In this document: positions 56,490-64,000 of the stretch, piece after piece | Layout: every line of letters begins with the position of its first letter | Position numbering within the stretch: the first letter of the stretch is position 1 | Translations under genes and position numbers: made by a program | Source of the DNA: Anthopleura xanthogrammica | Lineage: Eukaryota; Cnidaria; Anthozoa; Actiniaria; Actiniidae | Reading direction: 5' to 3' | Length of the DNA stretch: 64,000 bases | NCBI GenBank assembly: GCA_964019055.1 | Contig: OZ025216.1 | Location: 6,129,840-6,193,839 of the forward strand | The notes under the pieces: generated by a model | Database searches by the model: none | The model's input: only the letters and a program-made list of their open reading frames with translations | Told to the model about the DNA's origin: nothing

Positions 56490-56771
56490 ATGGTAGGACG
56501 TGAAGAAGAGTTACATCTTAGCATCAATGCTAATGAGAGAGAATGGTTATTGCGGGGTAAGAACATGAGCAAGGGATCTCAGTACGAGAGACTTAAGAAC
56601 TTCTTCATAACTAGGGCAATCAAGATGACTGAAGAAGATCTAAATAGATGTATGAGATTACCTAGTGAGGATGATGACTCTTATATTGATAGGCTTCGTA
56701 ATGGTGGTTTTGGAGAGGCTTACGAAGCAAACGAGCAAAAGAAGTACGTGACTAATTTCTTGTGGATATAG
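56490..56771 (+). CDS. Small acidic protein (93 aa), unknown
   Basis: Starts 5 nt after the previous stop, behind GTAATATAAAAGA. No recognised domain; Arg/Glu-rich helices, no membrane span. The sequence from about 56765 to 56818 repeats the end of the previous gene plus its promoter (GGGGGAAT.TTGG.TTTAA.ATA.GTTATT.CTAGAGTAA), so this gene may have been inserted by local duplication. Confidence 0.5.
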   Translation: MVGREEELHLSINANEREWLLRGKNMSKGSQYERLKNFFITRAIKMTEEDLNRCMRLPSEDDDSYIDRLRNGGFGEAYEANEQKKYVTNFLWI

Positions 56772-56818
56772 GGGGAATCTTGGCTTTAATATATGTTATT
56801 TCTAGAGTAAAATAAAAG
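56765..56818 (+). repeat. Duplicated gene end plus promoter
   Basis: About 52 bp with roughly 80% identity to 56439-56489: the last codons of the 56042 gene and the ATAAAAG promoter. It now serves the gene at 56819. Confidence 0.7.
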
Positions 56819-57766
56819 ATGGCAGAAGGTGGAGAAGATATAGACCTTGATCCAACTACAGAAGAGGGGCGTACCGACATTAATGATGTTGATGATGAAA
56901 CACCCTTATTGGAGCGTAAGCCTATAGGCGAACAGACTAAGACGAAGAGATCTAGGGGGAAGGACATGAGTAATAGGGAATCAGGGGGGTATCGTAGTAG
57001 ATCCAAACAGAAGCTCGAACAGTTCGAGATGAGTAACGATAGGAGAAAGGATCTTAAGGAAAGGGAAGATGAAATGGAGTCTGCTGCGAAAGAGGTGAAG
57101 AAGCTGTATCCAGAATGGGATCCCAAGAAAAGAGTAGGTAAGTCTAAGATGGTACTAGTCGGAGAAGACGAAGCTGGTAGGGTGACGCTGAAACTGGGAA
57201 AAAAGAACTCTAAGGCATACTTCTTAGATGAACCCGAGACTTTTCCCGATTCGATGAAGGAAGCTTTGGGTGAGCGGTGGGTCGATGTCGTGGAAGGGAA
57301 CGAGAGAATCATAGAACGAAACGAAGAAGAGATCGAGAGGTTGAAAGAGGAGAACAATCCTGATAACGCGGAACGAATAGAAGAATTAGAGAGAGAAAAC
57401 GAACGAATAAATGGAGAAAACGAAGCGATAACAGAAAGAGTTTCCCTGAAAGATCGCATCAAAGAGATCTTCAAAAAAGCAGGGGGAATCACCGTAGCTT
57501 CCGTACTAGCAGCCACCCTCGTCGTAGTCGGAGTCATTCTTTCCAAACTCAAGGTAGGGTTATCCGCTATGGGGAGGGGGTTAAAAGATCTAGGTAAAAA
57601 GATCGCGGGAATGCTACCTGGGTTGATTGGCGCTATCGCTTCGTTCCTATTCAAGATGGCGGGAGAGGTCGTGGGGTTTTTGGCTAAGAATGCGTGGTTG
57701 TTGATCGTAGCTGTGGTGGTGTATGTTGTTGAAGAATATAAGAATAAGAAGAATAAGAAAAGATAA
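56819..57766 (+). CDS. Coiled-coil protein with hydrophobic C-terminus (315 aa)
   Basis: Acidic/basic N-terminus, a folded middle (K-M-V-L-V-G-E-D-E-A-G-R-V-T-L), a long Glu/Arg/Asn coiled coil (about 158-205), then Gly-rich hydrophobic helices (A-S-V-L-A-A-T-L-V-V-V-G-V-I-L; M-L-P-G-L-I-G-A-I-A-S-F-L-F; W-L-L-I-V-A-V-V-V-Y) and a basic end. This layout suggests a membrane-active or membrane-anchored particle component. The ORF is intact and starts 2 nt after AAATAAAAG. Confidence 0.65.
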   Translation: MAEGGEDIDLDPTTEEGRTDINDVDDETPLLERKPIGEQTKTKRSRGKDMSNRESGGYRSRSKQKLEQFEMSNDRRKDLKEREDEMESAAKEVKKLYPEWDPKKRVGKSKMVLVGEDEAGRVTLKLGKKNSKAYFLDEPETFPDSMKEALGERWVDVVEGNERIIERNEEEIERLKEENNPDNAERIEELERENERINGENEAITERVSLKDRIKEIFKKAGGITVASVLAATLVVVGVILSKLKVGLSAMGRGLKDLGKKIAGMLPGLIGAIASFLFKMAGEVVGFLAKNAWLLIVAVVVYVVEEYKNKKNKKR

Positions 57767-57796
57767 GAATATAAGAGATAGGGATAAAGGATATAA

Positions 57797-58510
57797 ATGA
57801 CAAGATTTTACGTGACATTAAGGAAGCCGGACGAGACGTTTTGGTTGGAGTATCCCATAAGCAGGAAGACTAAGATGACATTGTTGAGTTACATGTTTAA
57901 GAATGGACTCTATGATCTTATGGAAGAAGGACTCGTGTATGATTCTAAGGGAAGACCTTTCCTTAGGATTCCTCGGGGGAATTATTACCTGGATAGTCTC
58001 ATATCAAATGCTGAGGAAGTGAAGGGAGATCATGATACTGTTGTCTTGGGTTTGGAAATGAGGGGGGAAAAAGGTAGTCCAAAAAGTGAAGTGAAATATT
58101 ACCTGATGGCTAATCAAGCTGGTGTGACTATAAGCCCCAACTTAGCCTCTTTTTTGGGGATACCCAACACCCTAGCTCATAAGAAAAACGATACTAAGGC
58201 ACAACCGATAAATATTAAGGGATCCCCTACCGTTCTTTGTCTTCATTGTAGCCTCGTGAATTCCTTTCATACCCTAATCGACGAACAACGTGACTCGTTA
58301 TCATACAAGACATTCGCTCCTTCCCAGATGCTTTCCACGATAGGTGCGGGAGATCTTGGTGAGAACGTATCACATGTCTTCAACAATACCCCCACTACCC
58401 CCATCTTGGGAGAAAAGATCAGTAGTATCAGATTTTGGGTTACTGATGCTGATAACAACATCATCCCTGACGGAATATATCCAATGATGATCGCAGTAGA
58501 AATCACATAA
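57797..58510 (+). CDS. Penton-like minor capsid protein (237 aa)
   Basis: Beta-rich protein with no signal peptide or transmembrane helix. The C-terminal part (P-T-V-L-C-L-H-C-S-L-V...L-S-Y-K-T-F-A-P...I-S-S-I-R-F-W-V-T-D-A-D-N-N) follows the pattern of Polinton penton/minor capsid proteins, where a small jelly-roll protein closes the vertices. Size (about 240 residues) fits. The preceding sequence GGATATAA touches the ATG. The fold is inferred by pattern. Confidence 0.65.
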   Translation: MTRFYVTLRKPDETFWLEYPISRKTKMTLLSYMFKNGLYDLMEEGLVYDSKGRPFLRIPRGNYYLDSLISNAEEVKGDHDTVVLGLEMRGEKGSPKSEVKYYLMANQAGVTISPNLASFLGIPNTLAHKKNDTKAQPINIKGSPTVLCLHCSLVNSFHTLIDEQRDSLSYKTFAPSQMLSTIGAGDLGENVSHVFNNTPTTPILGEKISSIRFWVTDADNNIIPDGIYPMMIAVEIT

Positions 58511-58535
58511 GAATAGTAACGTAATATACAAAAGA

Positions 58536-59153
58536 ATGGTTGATAACGACATTAAGAAGACAAAAAGACTCTATCCAACAGCTCCAGAATTCACTGATGG
58601 TGAGGATTTTAGACTACATAAGGTAGATGGTGTACTCACGAAGTTAGAAAGTGAGCGCGATCGATACGAAAAAGTGCGAAAGAAATATTCGCGATGGAGG
58701 TTGTTCTTCCATACTTTCTCAATGACCTCGGGAGGTCTTTCTGTCTTGTTTACGATGGGAGGCATTGGTACGTCACTCACGGGCCCCGGATTGGCAATTG
58801 GAATACCACTGTCCGCGCTGGGGGGTTTTATGGGGGTTGTTTCTGCTTTGTGCGGAATGACTGTTAAGAAGCTCACTGTGAAAGTAAGTAAGCACGAGAA
58901 GACGGTTCAGCTCATTCGTTCTAAGCTTAATAGTATTAACGATCTTGTCTCGAAAGCTTTGAAGAATAACAGGATTAGTGAGGAAGAATTTACTCTTATT
59001 CTTGGTGAAATGCGGAAGTACGAGCAACTTAGGGGAGAGATTAGGATGAAGAAGAACGAAGAATTTTCGCAAAAAAAAGTATTCGACATCGAGGGTTTAA
59101 GGAAGGAGGTGAAGGAAGAATTTATTCAACAACTTACACAACCAAGGAAGTAG
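58536..59153 (+). CDS. Membrane protein with flanking coiled coils (205 aa)
   Basis: N-terminal coil (K-L-E-S-E-R-D-R-Y-E-K-V), a glycine-rich hydrophobic double span (about 66-111), then a basic coil (V-S-K-H-E-K-T-V-Q-L-I-R-S-K-L-N-S-I) and a Glu-rich end. Resembles membrane proteins widespread among invertebrate Polintons. Intact; start after ATATACAAAAGA. Confidence 0.6.
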   Translation: MVDNDIKKTKRLYPTAPEFTDGEDFRLHKVDGVLTKLESERDRYEKVRKKYSRWRLFFHTFSMTSGGLSVLFTMGGIGTSLTGPGLAIGIPLSALGGFMGVVSALCGMTVKKLTVKVSKHEKTVQLIRSKLNSINDLVSKALKNNRISEEEFTLILGEMRKYEQLRGEIRMKKNEEFSQKKVFDIEGLRKEVKEEFIQQLTQPRK

Positions 59154-59194
59154 CGTTCCGACTGGGAGGGCTTGAGTATAGGATTCGTCGCGAA

Positions 59195-59221
59195 ATGGGG
59201 AAGTTCCTCCCCCATACCCCC
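59195..59221. repeat. Palindromic mini-element, copy 3 (intergenic)
   Basis: ATGGGGAAG-TTC-CTCCCCCAT (59195-59215) plus ACCCCCTC. Same unit as at 50900 and 52222, with one mismatch in the stem. It lies between two genes, 42 nt after one stop. Confidence 0.8.
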
Positions 59222-59276
59222 TCCCGATAGAATAGAGGTTTAATGGGAAAGAAATACATCATATAAAAGAAGAAAG

Positions 59277-60647
59277 ATGTTCGATGCATTTGGTAACTAC
59301 ATGGGAAGTGATTACTCAACCTCCCCCCATCGCCCAACGCCTCCTAAATACCTCCCTAAGCCTAAACCTAAACCTAAACCTAAACCTAAGCCTAGACCTA
59401 AAAAACCAAAGCCAAACTTCCCCCCAGAGTACCTGTTAAGGGACGTGACCTACCCCCCTCACGAGAATTTTAAGAAAGACCTTACCGTAGGAGACTTTAC
59501 GAAGCTAAGGATATACGTCTCAAAGGAGTACTTTGACATAAAGGTGAGAAACTTATTCGTAAACATAGGCATTAAGCATAGGAAAGAAGATGCCTACAGG
59601 TGGATAGAGGGTCCAAGTATTGCTTTTTGGCCTCAGAGACTAAACTTTGTCATATGGTGCGCAACATCGGGTTGTGGGGTGGCAAAGAACATGCTAAGGG
59701 ATAACCAGATAGGTAGCTTCTTACGGTTTCACGTTGCCTTTACCATTCGTAGGCTGCTCTATGAGCTTAAGAGCCCCCTGCCTGGGGATGGCAGCTTTGA
59801 TCCCGTAAGTTTAACTCATGATAAGGCAGCCTATGAAAGAATAAATAATGAGTTCAATGCTCCAAACGACTTTCGCTTTACCCACGGCTCAAATGGTGGT
59901 ATAGGAGACATTTACATGGAGAAAGGAAAGATAAAGTTCGACAAGGATCTTGACCCCGGCTTCGTCTCCCGGATGAAGATATGGCCGGGTGGTATTTACC
60001 AATTCGGAGGTGTCGTACCTCACCTACCCATGGATTATCTTTACAACCCCAAGAGTGAGGATCAATGGAAGTACTTCATACCACAGAAAGGCAAGGGTCT
60101 AACGTCACCGGGGTTAGCCAGAATAAACAGGAGCATAGAAGCATTCGTTTATTGCGTTCTTGGTTCTCAGGTTAATACCAGGAGCAGCATCGTAGGTTCC
60201 TCTGGGTCAGCCCAACAAACTAGACAGGAATTCTTAGTGCTTTTTGAGTCATCTGTGATAGAAAATGGGATCTCAAGAAGCATCCAAAGTTACCAGCGTG
60301 CCGTGCAAGATGCTCGGGTCATGTTAGACTTTGCCATATCCCCTGGGTGTTGGTTATTTCCTTCTAAACTGGTAATAAACACTGAGTCAATACCAGGCTA
60401 CAACAACAAGCTCCAGCAGGCCACCAAGGAAATGACCTTTGGCGTTAATTCTGTGAACACTGAGATGGTTGGTGGGTCAGATCAGACACCTCCTAAGGAG
60501 ATACCGACTGGTAAGTCTGGGAAAACCAGTAACAATGTTAAGAGTCCTAATAAGAAACTTAAGCGTACTGGTGATAGTTCGTATGATGTGAATTTAGCGG
60601 TAATTGCCATCGTATCGGTGGGAGTAGGTTGGATGTTGTTTAGGTAG
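59277..60647 (+). CDS. Conserved large Polinton protein with C-terminal anchor (456 aa)
   Basis: N-terminal P-K-P-K-P-K-P tract (about 27-43), a globular middle with many aromatic residues (I-G-S-F-L-R-F-H-V-A-F-T-I-R-R-L-L-Y-E-L; C-V-L-G-S-Q-V-N-T-R-S) and a final hydrophobic span (LAVIAIVSVGVGWMLF). It resembles a protein found beside capsid genes in several invertebrate Polinton-like elements, function unknown. Its end overlaps the convergent SSB-like gene by 8 nt. Start behind CATATAAAAGAAGAAAG. Confidence 0.6.
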   Translation: MFDAFGNYMGSDYSTSPHRPTPPKYLPKPKPKPKPKPKPRPKKPKPNFPPEYLLRDVTYPPHENFKKDLTVGDFTKLRIYVSKEYFDIKVRNLFVNIGIKHRKEDAYRWIEGPSIAFWPQRLNFVIWCATSGCGVAKNMLRDNQIGSFLRFHVAFTIRRLLYELKSPLPGDGSFDPVSLTHDKAAYERINNEFNAPNDFRFTHGSNGGIGDIYMEKGKIKFDKDLDPGFVSRMKIWPGGIYQFGGVVPHLPMDYLYNPKSEDQWKYFIPQKGKGLTSPGLARINRSIEAFVYCVLGSQVNTRSSIVGSSGSAQQTRQEFLVLFESSVIENGISRSIQSYQRAVQDARVMLDFAISPGCWLFPSKLVINTESIPGYNNKLQQATKEMTFGVNSVNTEMVGGSDQTPPKEIPTGKSGKTSNNVKSPNKKLKRTGDSSYDVNLAVIAIVSVGVGWMLFR

Positions 60648-61422
60648 AGGGATATTCTTCATCTATCTCTGAATCTGACTCCTCTATTTCTGGAATTGGC
60701 TTTAGTAGTCTCTCGTACTCCTTAGGATCTTTGGTGTTTGCTTCCCATACTCTTATGACTAAGGTTACTTTACCTGAAGATCCTACGTAAATGTTACTGA
60801 TGTGTAACGCAGCGTCTACGTCCATTTTCTTATCAATAAGTTCTTCTGGATCTATTCTTTTTCCGGACGCGTCGTAAAATCTTCCTCCTAGCTTACCCGT
60901 AGCCCTGTTCGTTGGTATTTTTGGGTATAACGTGGGTCCTCTTCCCTCTACTTTCTCTAACCTAACGTTCCCATCTTCTCCTGTTACCGGTTCTAGTTTC
61001 CAGTATAAGGGATTTAGTCCGCCTTTGATCTTCTTTAGGTCCGATCTAGTTAGTTCTATTAGTCCTAGTTCTTCCTTGTAGTGTAGTACGGCTTCGATGC
61101 ACATATCTACGACCTTGTCGAAGGATGTTATCCACTTTTCCTGGTCTTCGGTTGGTCCTTCGCGATCCCACATGCATAATGGTAGGCTATAGTCCTTTCT
61201 TGATCCTTTGAATAAACTTTCCGAAGGACCGAACGAGAATACCCACCCAGATGGTACTATTAGCTTTCCTTGTGTTTCCTTGTCGTCGTACTTTGTGTTT
61301 ATCTCGATTATCTTGTACTTTATCTTCTTTCCTAGTACTTCTTTTTGTATTGGTTTAGAGAATCGTAGGTTACTTGCATCATAATCTATCATACTTGTTA
61401 GCCTTGGTCCTGTTAGTGACAT
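60640..61422 (-). CDS. Single-stranded DNA-binding-like protein (260 aa)
   Basis: Pattern resembles the SSB-type proteins of large DNA viruses: V-F-S-F-G-P, S-L-P-L-C-M-W-D, a mid-protein segment with T-L-Y-P-K-I, G-R-F-Y-D-A-S-G-K-R-I, then I-S-N-I-Y-V-G-S-S-G-K-V-T-L-V-I-R-V-W-E-A, and a strongly acidic tail (ESDSEIDEE) usual for SSBs. It would serve replication by the polymerase. Faces the NUMOD-like gene's direction and has TATTATAAAGAG about 30 nt upstream of the ATG. Assignment by pattern; intact ORF. Confidence 0.5.
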   Translation of the reverse strand: MSLTGPRLTSMIDYDASNLRFSKPIQKEVLGKKIKYKIIEINTKYDDKETQGKLIVPSGWVFSFGPSESLFKGSRKDYSLPLCMWDREGPTEDQEKWITSFDKVVDMCIEAVLHYKEELGLIELTRSDLKKIKGGLNPLYWKLEPVTGEDGNVRLEKVEGRGPTLYPKIPTNRATGKLGGRFYDASGKRIDPEELIDKKMDVDAALHISNIYVGSSGKVTLVIRVWEANTKDPKEYERLLKPIPEIEESDSEIDEEYPST

Positions 61423-61520
61423 TTTTCCTTTCTTCTTTTGTTCTCTTTATAATAGACTAGATATTCTTAAACCATCTTTTTTTCGTATTAGATGTCAAAG
61501 TCCTTCTTTGATATCTTACG

Positions 61521-62051
61521 TTACTTAGCCTTTAATAAGACGCACCCCTCGGGTAACTCCTCTTCTTTGAAGTAAGCGAACTTATATTTTTGATCATCGA
61601 TCTTTGACTTTCCGGTCTTTGCAGAAGGTTTTCCCTCACAACAGGCGATTATGAGGCCTGGGTTTATTCCTAAGCGCTTGCCTGTTGCGTACATGCTCCG
61701 AAAGTAGCTCTTTTCTTTGGTAAGTAGGTTTGTGGCTACGACGCATTTCCTATTCTCCCAGTTATTCTTTAGGAAGGAATGGTCTATTTTCTTTGGTAGG
61801 GGCGCGGGGGGTTCTTTTTCCGGAGGGGTCTTGATCACTTGGGGATAATTTCGTGGTGGTGGTGTTGGAGGTTCTTCTTCTTCCGGAGGGGTTTCAATCA
61901 CTTGGGGTGATGTGGTCATGGACTTGCGGAACGCTCTCATGACCTGTTCAAGCGCTTTTTCAGTGATGTGGATCTCTTCTTCCTTCTTGACTTCTCTCTG
62001 AAGACTTTTCTTATCCTTCTTTCCCATTTTTTCTTTGTTATGTATTTGCAT
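61521..62051 (-). CDS. NUMOD-like DNA-binding protein (176 aa)
   Basis: I choose ATG at 62051, 1 nt after TTTTAATAAAG, over a longer frame that starts with no ATG motif in the terminal-repeat-adjacent purine run. Basic coil at the start, a central Pro-rich part with doubled P-Q-V-I-x-T-P-P-E-x-E-x-P motif, and a C-terminal module (V-V-A-T-N-L-L-T-K-E-K-S-Y-F-R-S-M-Y-A-T-G-K-R-L-G-I...K-Y-K-F-A-Y-F) like the NUMOD helix-turn-helix unit. The Polinton A protein at 38505 has the same module. Confidence 0.55.
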   Translation of the reverse strand: MQIHNKEKMGKKDKKSLQREVKKEEEIHITEKALEQVMRAFRKSMTTSPQVIETPPEEEEPPTPPPRNYPQVIKTPPEKEPPAPLPKKIDHSFLKNNWENRKCVVATNLLTKEKSYFRSMYATGKRLGINPGLIIACCEGKPSAKTGKSKIDDQKYKFAYFKEEELPEGCVLLKAK

Positions 62052-62142
62052 CTTTATTAAAACACTTTTATTTAGTTTTTTCTTCTTTCTTTCTTCTTCA
62101 CTTCCCTTCACTTCCCTTCTTCTTCCCTTCACTTCCCTTCTT

Positions 62143-62463
62143 CTTCACTTCTTCTTCACTTCCCTTCCTTCCCTCTCCTCCCAAGAATAGCTCACGCCTT
62201 CCCTCTTCTCCTCCATCCCCAGTGCTTAATTTTTGCGCACGCTTGATCAGATTTTGGGGAAGGGGGAAGGCGTGAGGGGGAGTGGTGGGGGATTAGGGGG
62301 GCCGGTCGTGATGTTTGGAAAAGGGGGAAGGCGGGAGTGGTCGTGTGGGGAAGTGCGGCTTGGGCGTACCAGTTGGGGGATTTTTAGGAGTGATTTGACT
62401 GTACGTGATGTTGGGGGGAGGGGAACGGTGAGGGTGCGCCAGAACCGGCAGTCTATACCTACT
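62143..62463 (-). repeat. Polinton B right terminal inverted repeat (321 bp)
   Basis: Inverse of 46707-47027; equal length, ends CTATACCTACT. The inner edge is purine/pyrimidine-biased (CTTC-rich). Confidence 0.92.
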
Positions 62464-62468
62464 CAAAG
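62464..62468 (+). repeat. Target site duplication, right copy (CAAAG)
   Basis: Matches 46702-46706. Polintons usually make 6 bp duplications; here five bases match exactly and the sixth differs. Confidence 0.85.
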
Positions 62469-63586
62469 TTATGGATGGCGAAATGAGAGATGCAACTAAA
62501 AATGGCGTGGATCTAAAGACTAAGAAAGATATCCGAAATGAAGTTACCCTAGAAGAAGAAGAACTGTTATGGAGAAAAGGATTGTTGGGCCACAATTCAG
62601 CTGAGTACCTTTTAAATACAATCTATTTCTATAATGGCAAGCTTTTTGGACTGAGATCAAATGAACATAGGCTTCTCAGAGTTGGTAACATTATCTTGAA
62701 AGACAATTTCATAATATTTGATGAAAGCGTATCCAAAACATTCCACGGTGGTTTAAAAGATTTGAAAACCAGCTCCAAAGTAATTCAGCATAAGTGCCAT
62801 GAAATTGGCGAGATTCATTCGCGTTGTTTACAAAGGTTATATAGATTGTATCTAAGCAAAATCACTGAATGTGTAAAGGAAAAACCAGATGCGTTTTATT
62901 TTAGGCCGCAACGTAATGGCTCTTTTGGTTATGAAAAGAGTGCAATTGGTATAAATAGCTTGAATAAGATATTGCCTGATAAATTATGTGCTCGAGCAGG
63001 TTTGAAGAGAAAAACCTCGCACTGTTTGCGAATAACATGCGCTAGTAGGCTTTTCCAGAATTCAGTAAATGAAAAACAAATCCGTGAACGTACCGGTCAT
63101 AAATCCAATTCTTTATTTCGCTACGAGAAGCCAAGTGATGAACAGACAACATTTGTTAGTAATGTGCTAGGAGCACCCACCTCCACTGTATCTAATAAAG
63201 GCTTCTTAGAAAAGAAGGAAACGCAAACTAGTAAGATAGAAGAACCTTTGCTCGATGATTTTGTAAATTTTGATGTATCAGATGAATTCCTTAGAATGCT
63301 AGATATCCCTAGTGATGTCCAAGGACAATCTGGCACCGCGGTATTGAACGAGAACTTGCCAGAAATAAATGAGCAAATCAATAAGAACGAAGATTCTTTA
63401 TTTAATGAATTTGGAAATTTCGATGTACCAGATGAATTATTAGGAATGTTAGATATTCCAGATCGTAGTTTGAATATAGATTTCAGCGCACAAAGCAGCA
63501 CGTGTACTTCAACTACTACTATGATAAGACCAGTGTTTCAAAACTGTGTGTTTAATGGTTGTAATAATAATTTCGTGACGAAGTAA
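62469..63586 (+). pseudogene. Crypton-type tyrosine recombinase, 3' part (catalytic domain)
   Basis: Continues exon 2 after the Polinton. It has the tyrosine recombinase catalytic set: Arg in L-F-G-L-R (about 62646), H-C-L-R (about 63019), T-G-H-K-S (about 63092) and Tyr in F-R-Y-E-K (about 63122). All key residues are present and the frame is open. The tail is acidic with a doubled F-x-N-F-D-V-x-D-E-x-L-x-M-L-D-I-P motif. A local ATG at 62471 could start a shortened protein lacking the N-terminal domain. Relatives are the domesticated ZMYM/QRICH1/KIAA1958 proteins and Crypton transposons. Confidence 0.8.
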
Positions 63587-64000
63587 CACAAAGTTGAACT
63601 TTGAAGAATTAAAACAAAGTTTCTTGTTGTACATGTAGTCATTTTTCCTTGTTTATTTTAAGTCAAAGTAATAATTATGCTAATTACTTACAATCACTAG
63701 CTAGGTGTTGTACGCTGTTTTGGTAACAACCACTAGTGGTTGTATACTGTTTTGGTAACAGCCACTAGTGGTTGTAACTAATTTGCATTTTCATTGTGTT
63801 GATTCATTCACCCCTGCCTTTCCCTGCCAGCTATTCAAGCCCTCCCCGTGCTTTAAGTTTGTATGGGGTTTACAAGGTTCCCGGGAGAATTGGTTTGATA
63901 AATTTGATTGGTCAAAAACCTCATTAATTATTCATGAATTTTGTAATAAATATTATAAGATTGACTAAGAATATTATAAATACATGTATATACTGCAATA
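63587..64000. other. Non-coding flank with short repeats
   Basis: After the recombinase stop there is no gene. GTTTTGGTAACA(A/G)CCACTAGTGG appears twice (63715-63780) around a CCACTAGTGG palindrome. AT-rich. Confidence 0.5.

Larger units (their letters stand above)
46707..62463 (+). mobile_element. Polinton B: near-complete Polinton/Maverick (adintovirus-like) element, 15,757 bp
   Basis: Bounded by 321 bp inverted repeats beginning AGTAGGTATAG, with a 5 bp target duplication. Order: small ORF (+), polymerase (+), integrase (-), hexon-like capsid (+), packaging ATPase (+, frameshift), helical proteins (+), membrane proteins (+), coiled-coil protein (+), penton-like protein (+), membrane protein (+), conserved large protein (+), SSB-like (-), NUMOD-like (-). 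The terminal repeats differ at only a few positions, so the insertion looks recent. Defects: ATPase frameshift, a stop in the 54594 gene, and a 12-codon deletion in the polymerase. Confidence 0.92.

Noticed and set aside
56752..57654. 300-codon minus-strand ORF opposite the coiled-coil gene
   Set aside because: Ser/Phe/Leu-rich shadow of the plus-strand gene at 56819-57766, which has a promoter and plausible domains.

Overview
The window looks like nuclear DNA of an animal, most probably a cnidarian such as a coral or sea anemone. It is AT-rich and carries spliced genes, tRNA-derived SINEs, many short inverted-repeat elements, a CR1/L2-type LINE, and a PIF/Harbinger-type transposase exon. It also carries a Crypton-type tyrosine recombinase gene and two Polinton/Maverick (adintovirus-like) elements. 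The cnidarian assignment leans on one secreted protein with a minicollagen-like cysteine pattern and a polyproline run; it is inference, not proof.

Region 1 to 16 kb (minus strand). Nine exons, all joined at phase-1 introns, form one gene running from about 15358 down to 1436. It encodes a secreted mosaic protein of about 1084 residues: signal peptide, Gly/Ala-rich silk-like block, beta-trefoil/AbfB-like segments, Pro/Thr-rich linker with polyproline, a CxxxxCxxxCxxxCxxxCC motif, and a long Lys/Glu-rich tail. Introns hold SINEs and fold-back elements.

Region 16 to 21.5 kb. Retroelement debris: a LINE ORF1 fragment, a C2H2 finger fragment and a gag-like ORF flanked by an inverted repeat. There are also one unknown ORF (19724-20392) and a doubtful minus-strand ORF set.

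Region 21.5 to 30.3 kb (plus). A decayed multi-exon gene resembling the cysteine-cluster (CxC) genes of KDZ-type transposons. It has in-frame stops and a MITE inside one exon, and inverted arrays of an approximately 80 bp subterminal repeat bound it.

Region 30.4 to 37.9 kb. A satellite of about 300-340 bp units, split by one LINE (32950-36126, minus).

Region 37.9 to 44.7 kb. Polinton A, a truncated and mutated copy: protein-primed DNA polymerase, integrase and capsid genes, all damaged. A Harbinger-like transposase first exon follows (44898-45560).

Region 46 to 63.6 kb. A tyrosine recombinase gene (45989-46706 plus 62469-63586) is interrupted in its second exon by Polinton B. Polinton B is a nearly complete 15.76 kb element with 321 bp terminal inverted repeats and a 5 bp target duplication. 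It carries polymerase, integrase, capsid (hexon-like), packaging ATPase (frameshifted), penton-like protein, SSB-like protein, several membrane and coiled-coil proteins, and a NUMOD-like DNA-binding protein. Most of its genes have a TATA-like ATAAA(A/G) motif just before the ATG. Three copies of a short GC-rich palindrome lie in Polinton B, two of them in frame inside coding genes, where they add the same peptide to two different proteins.
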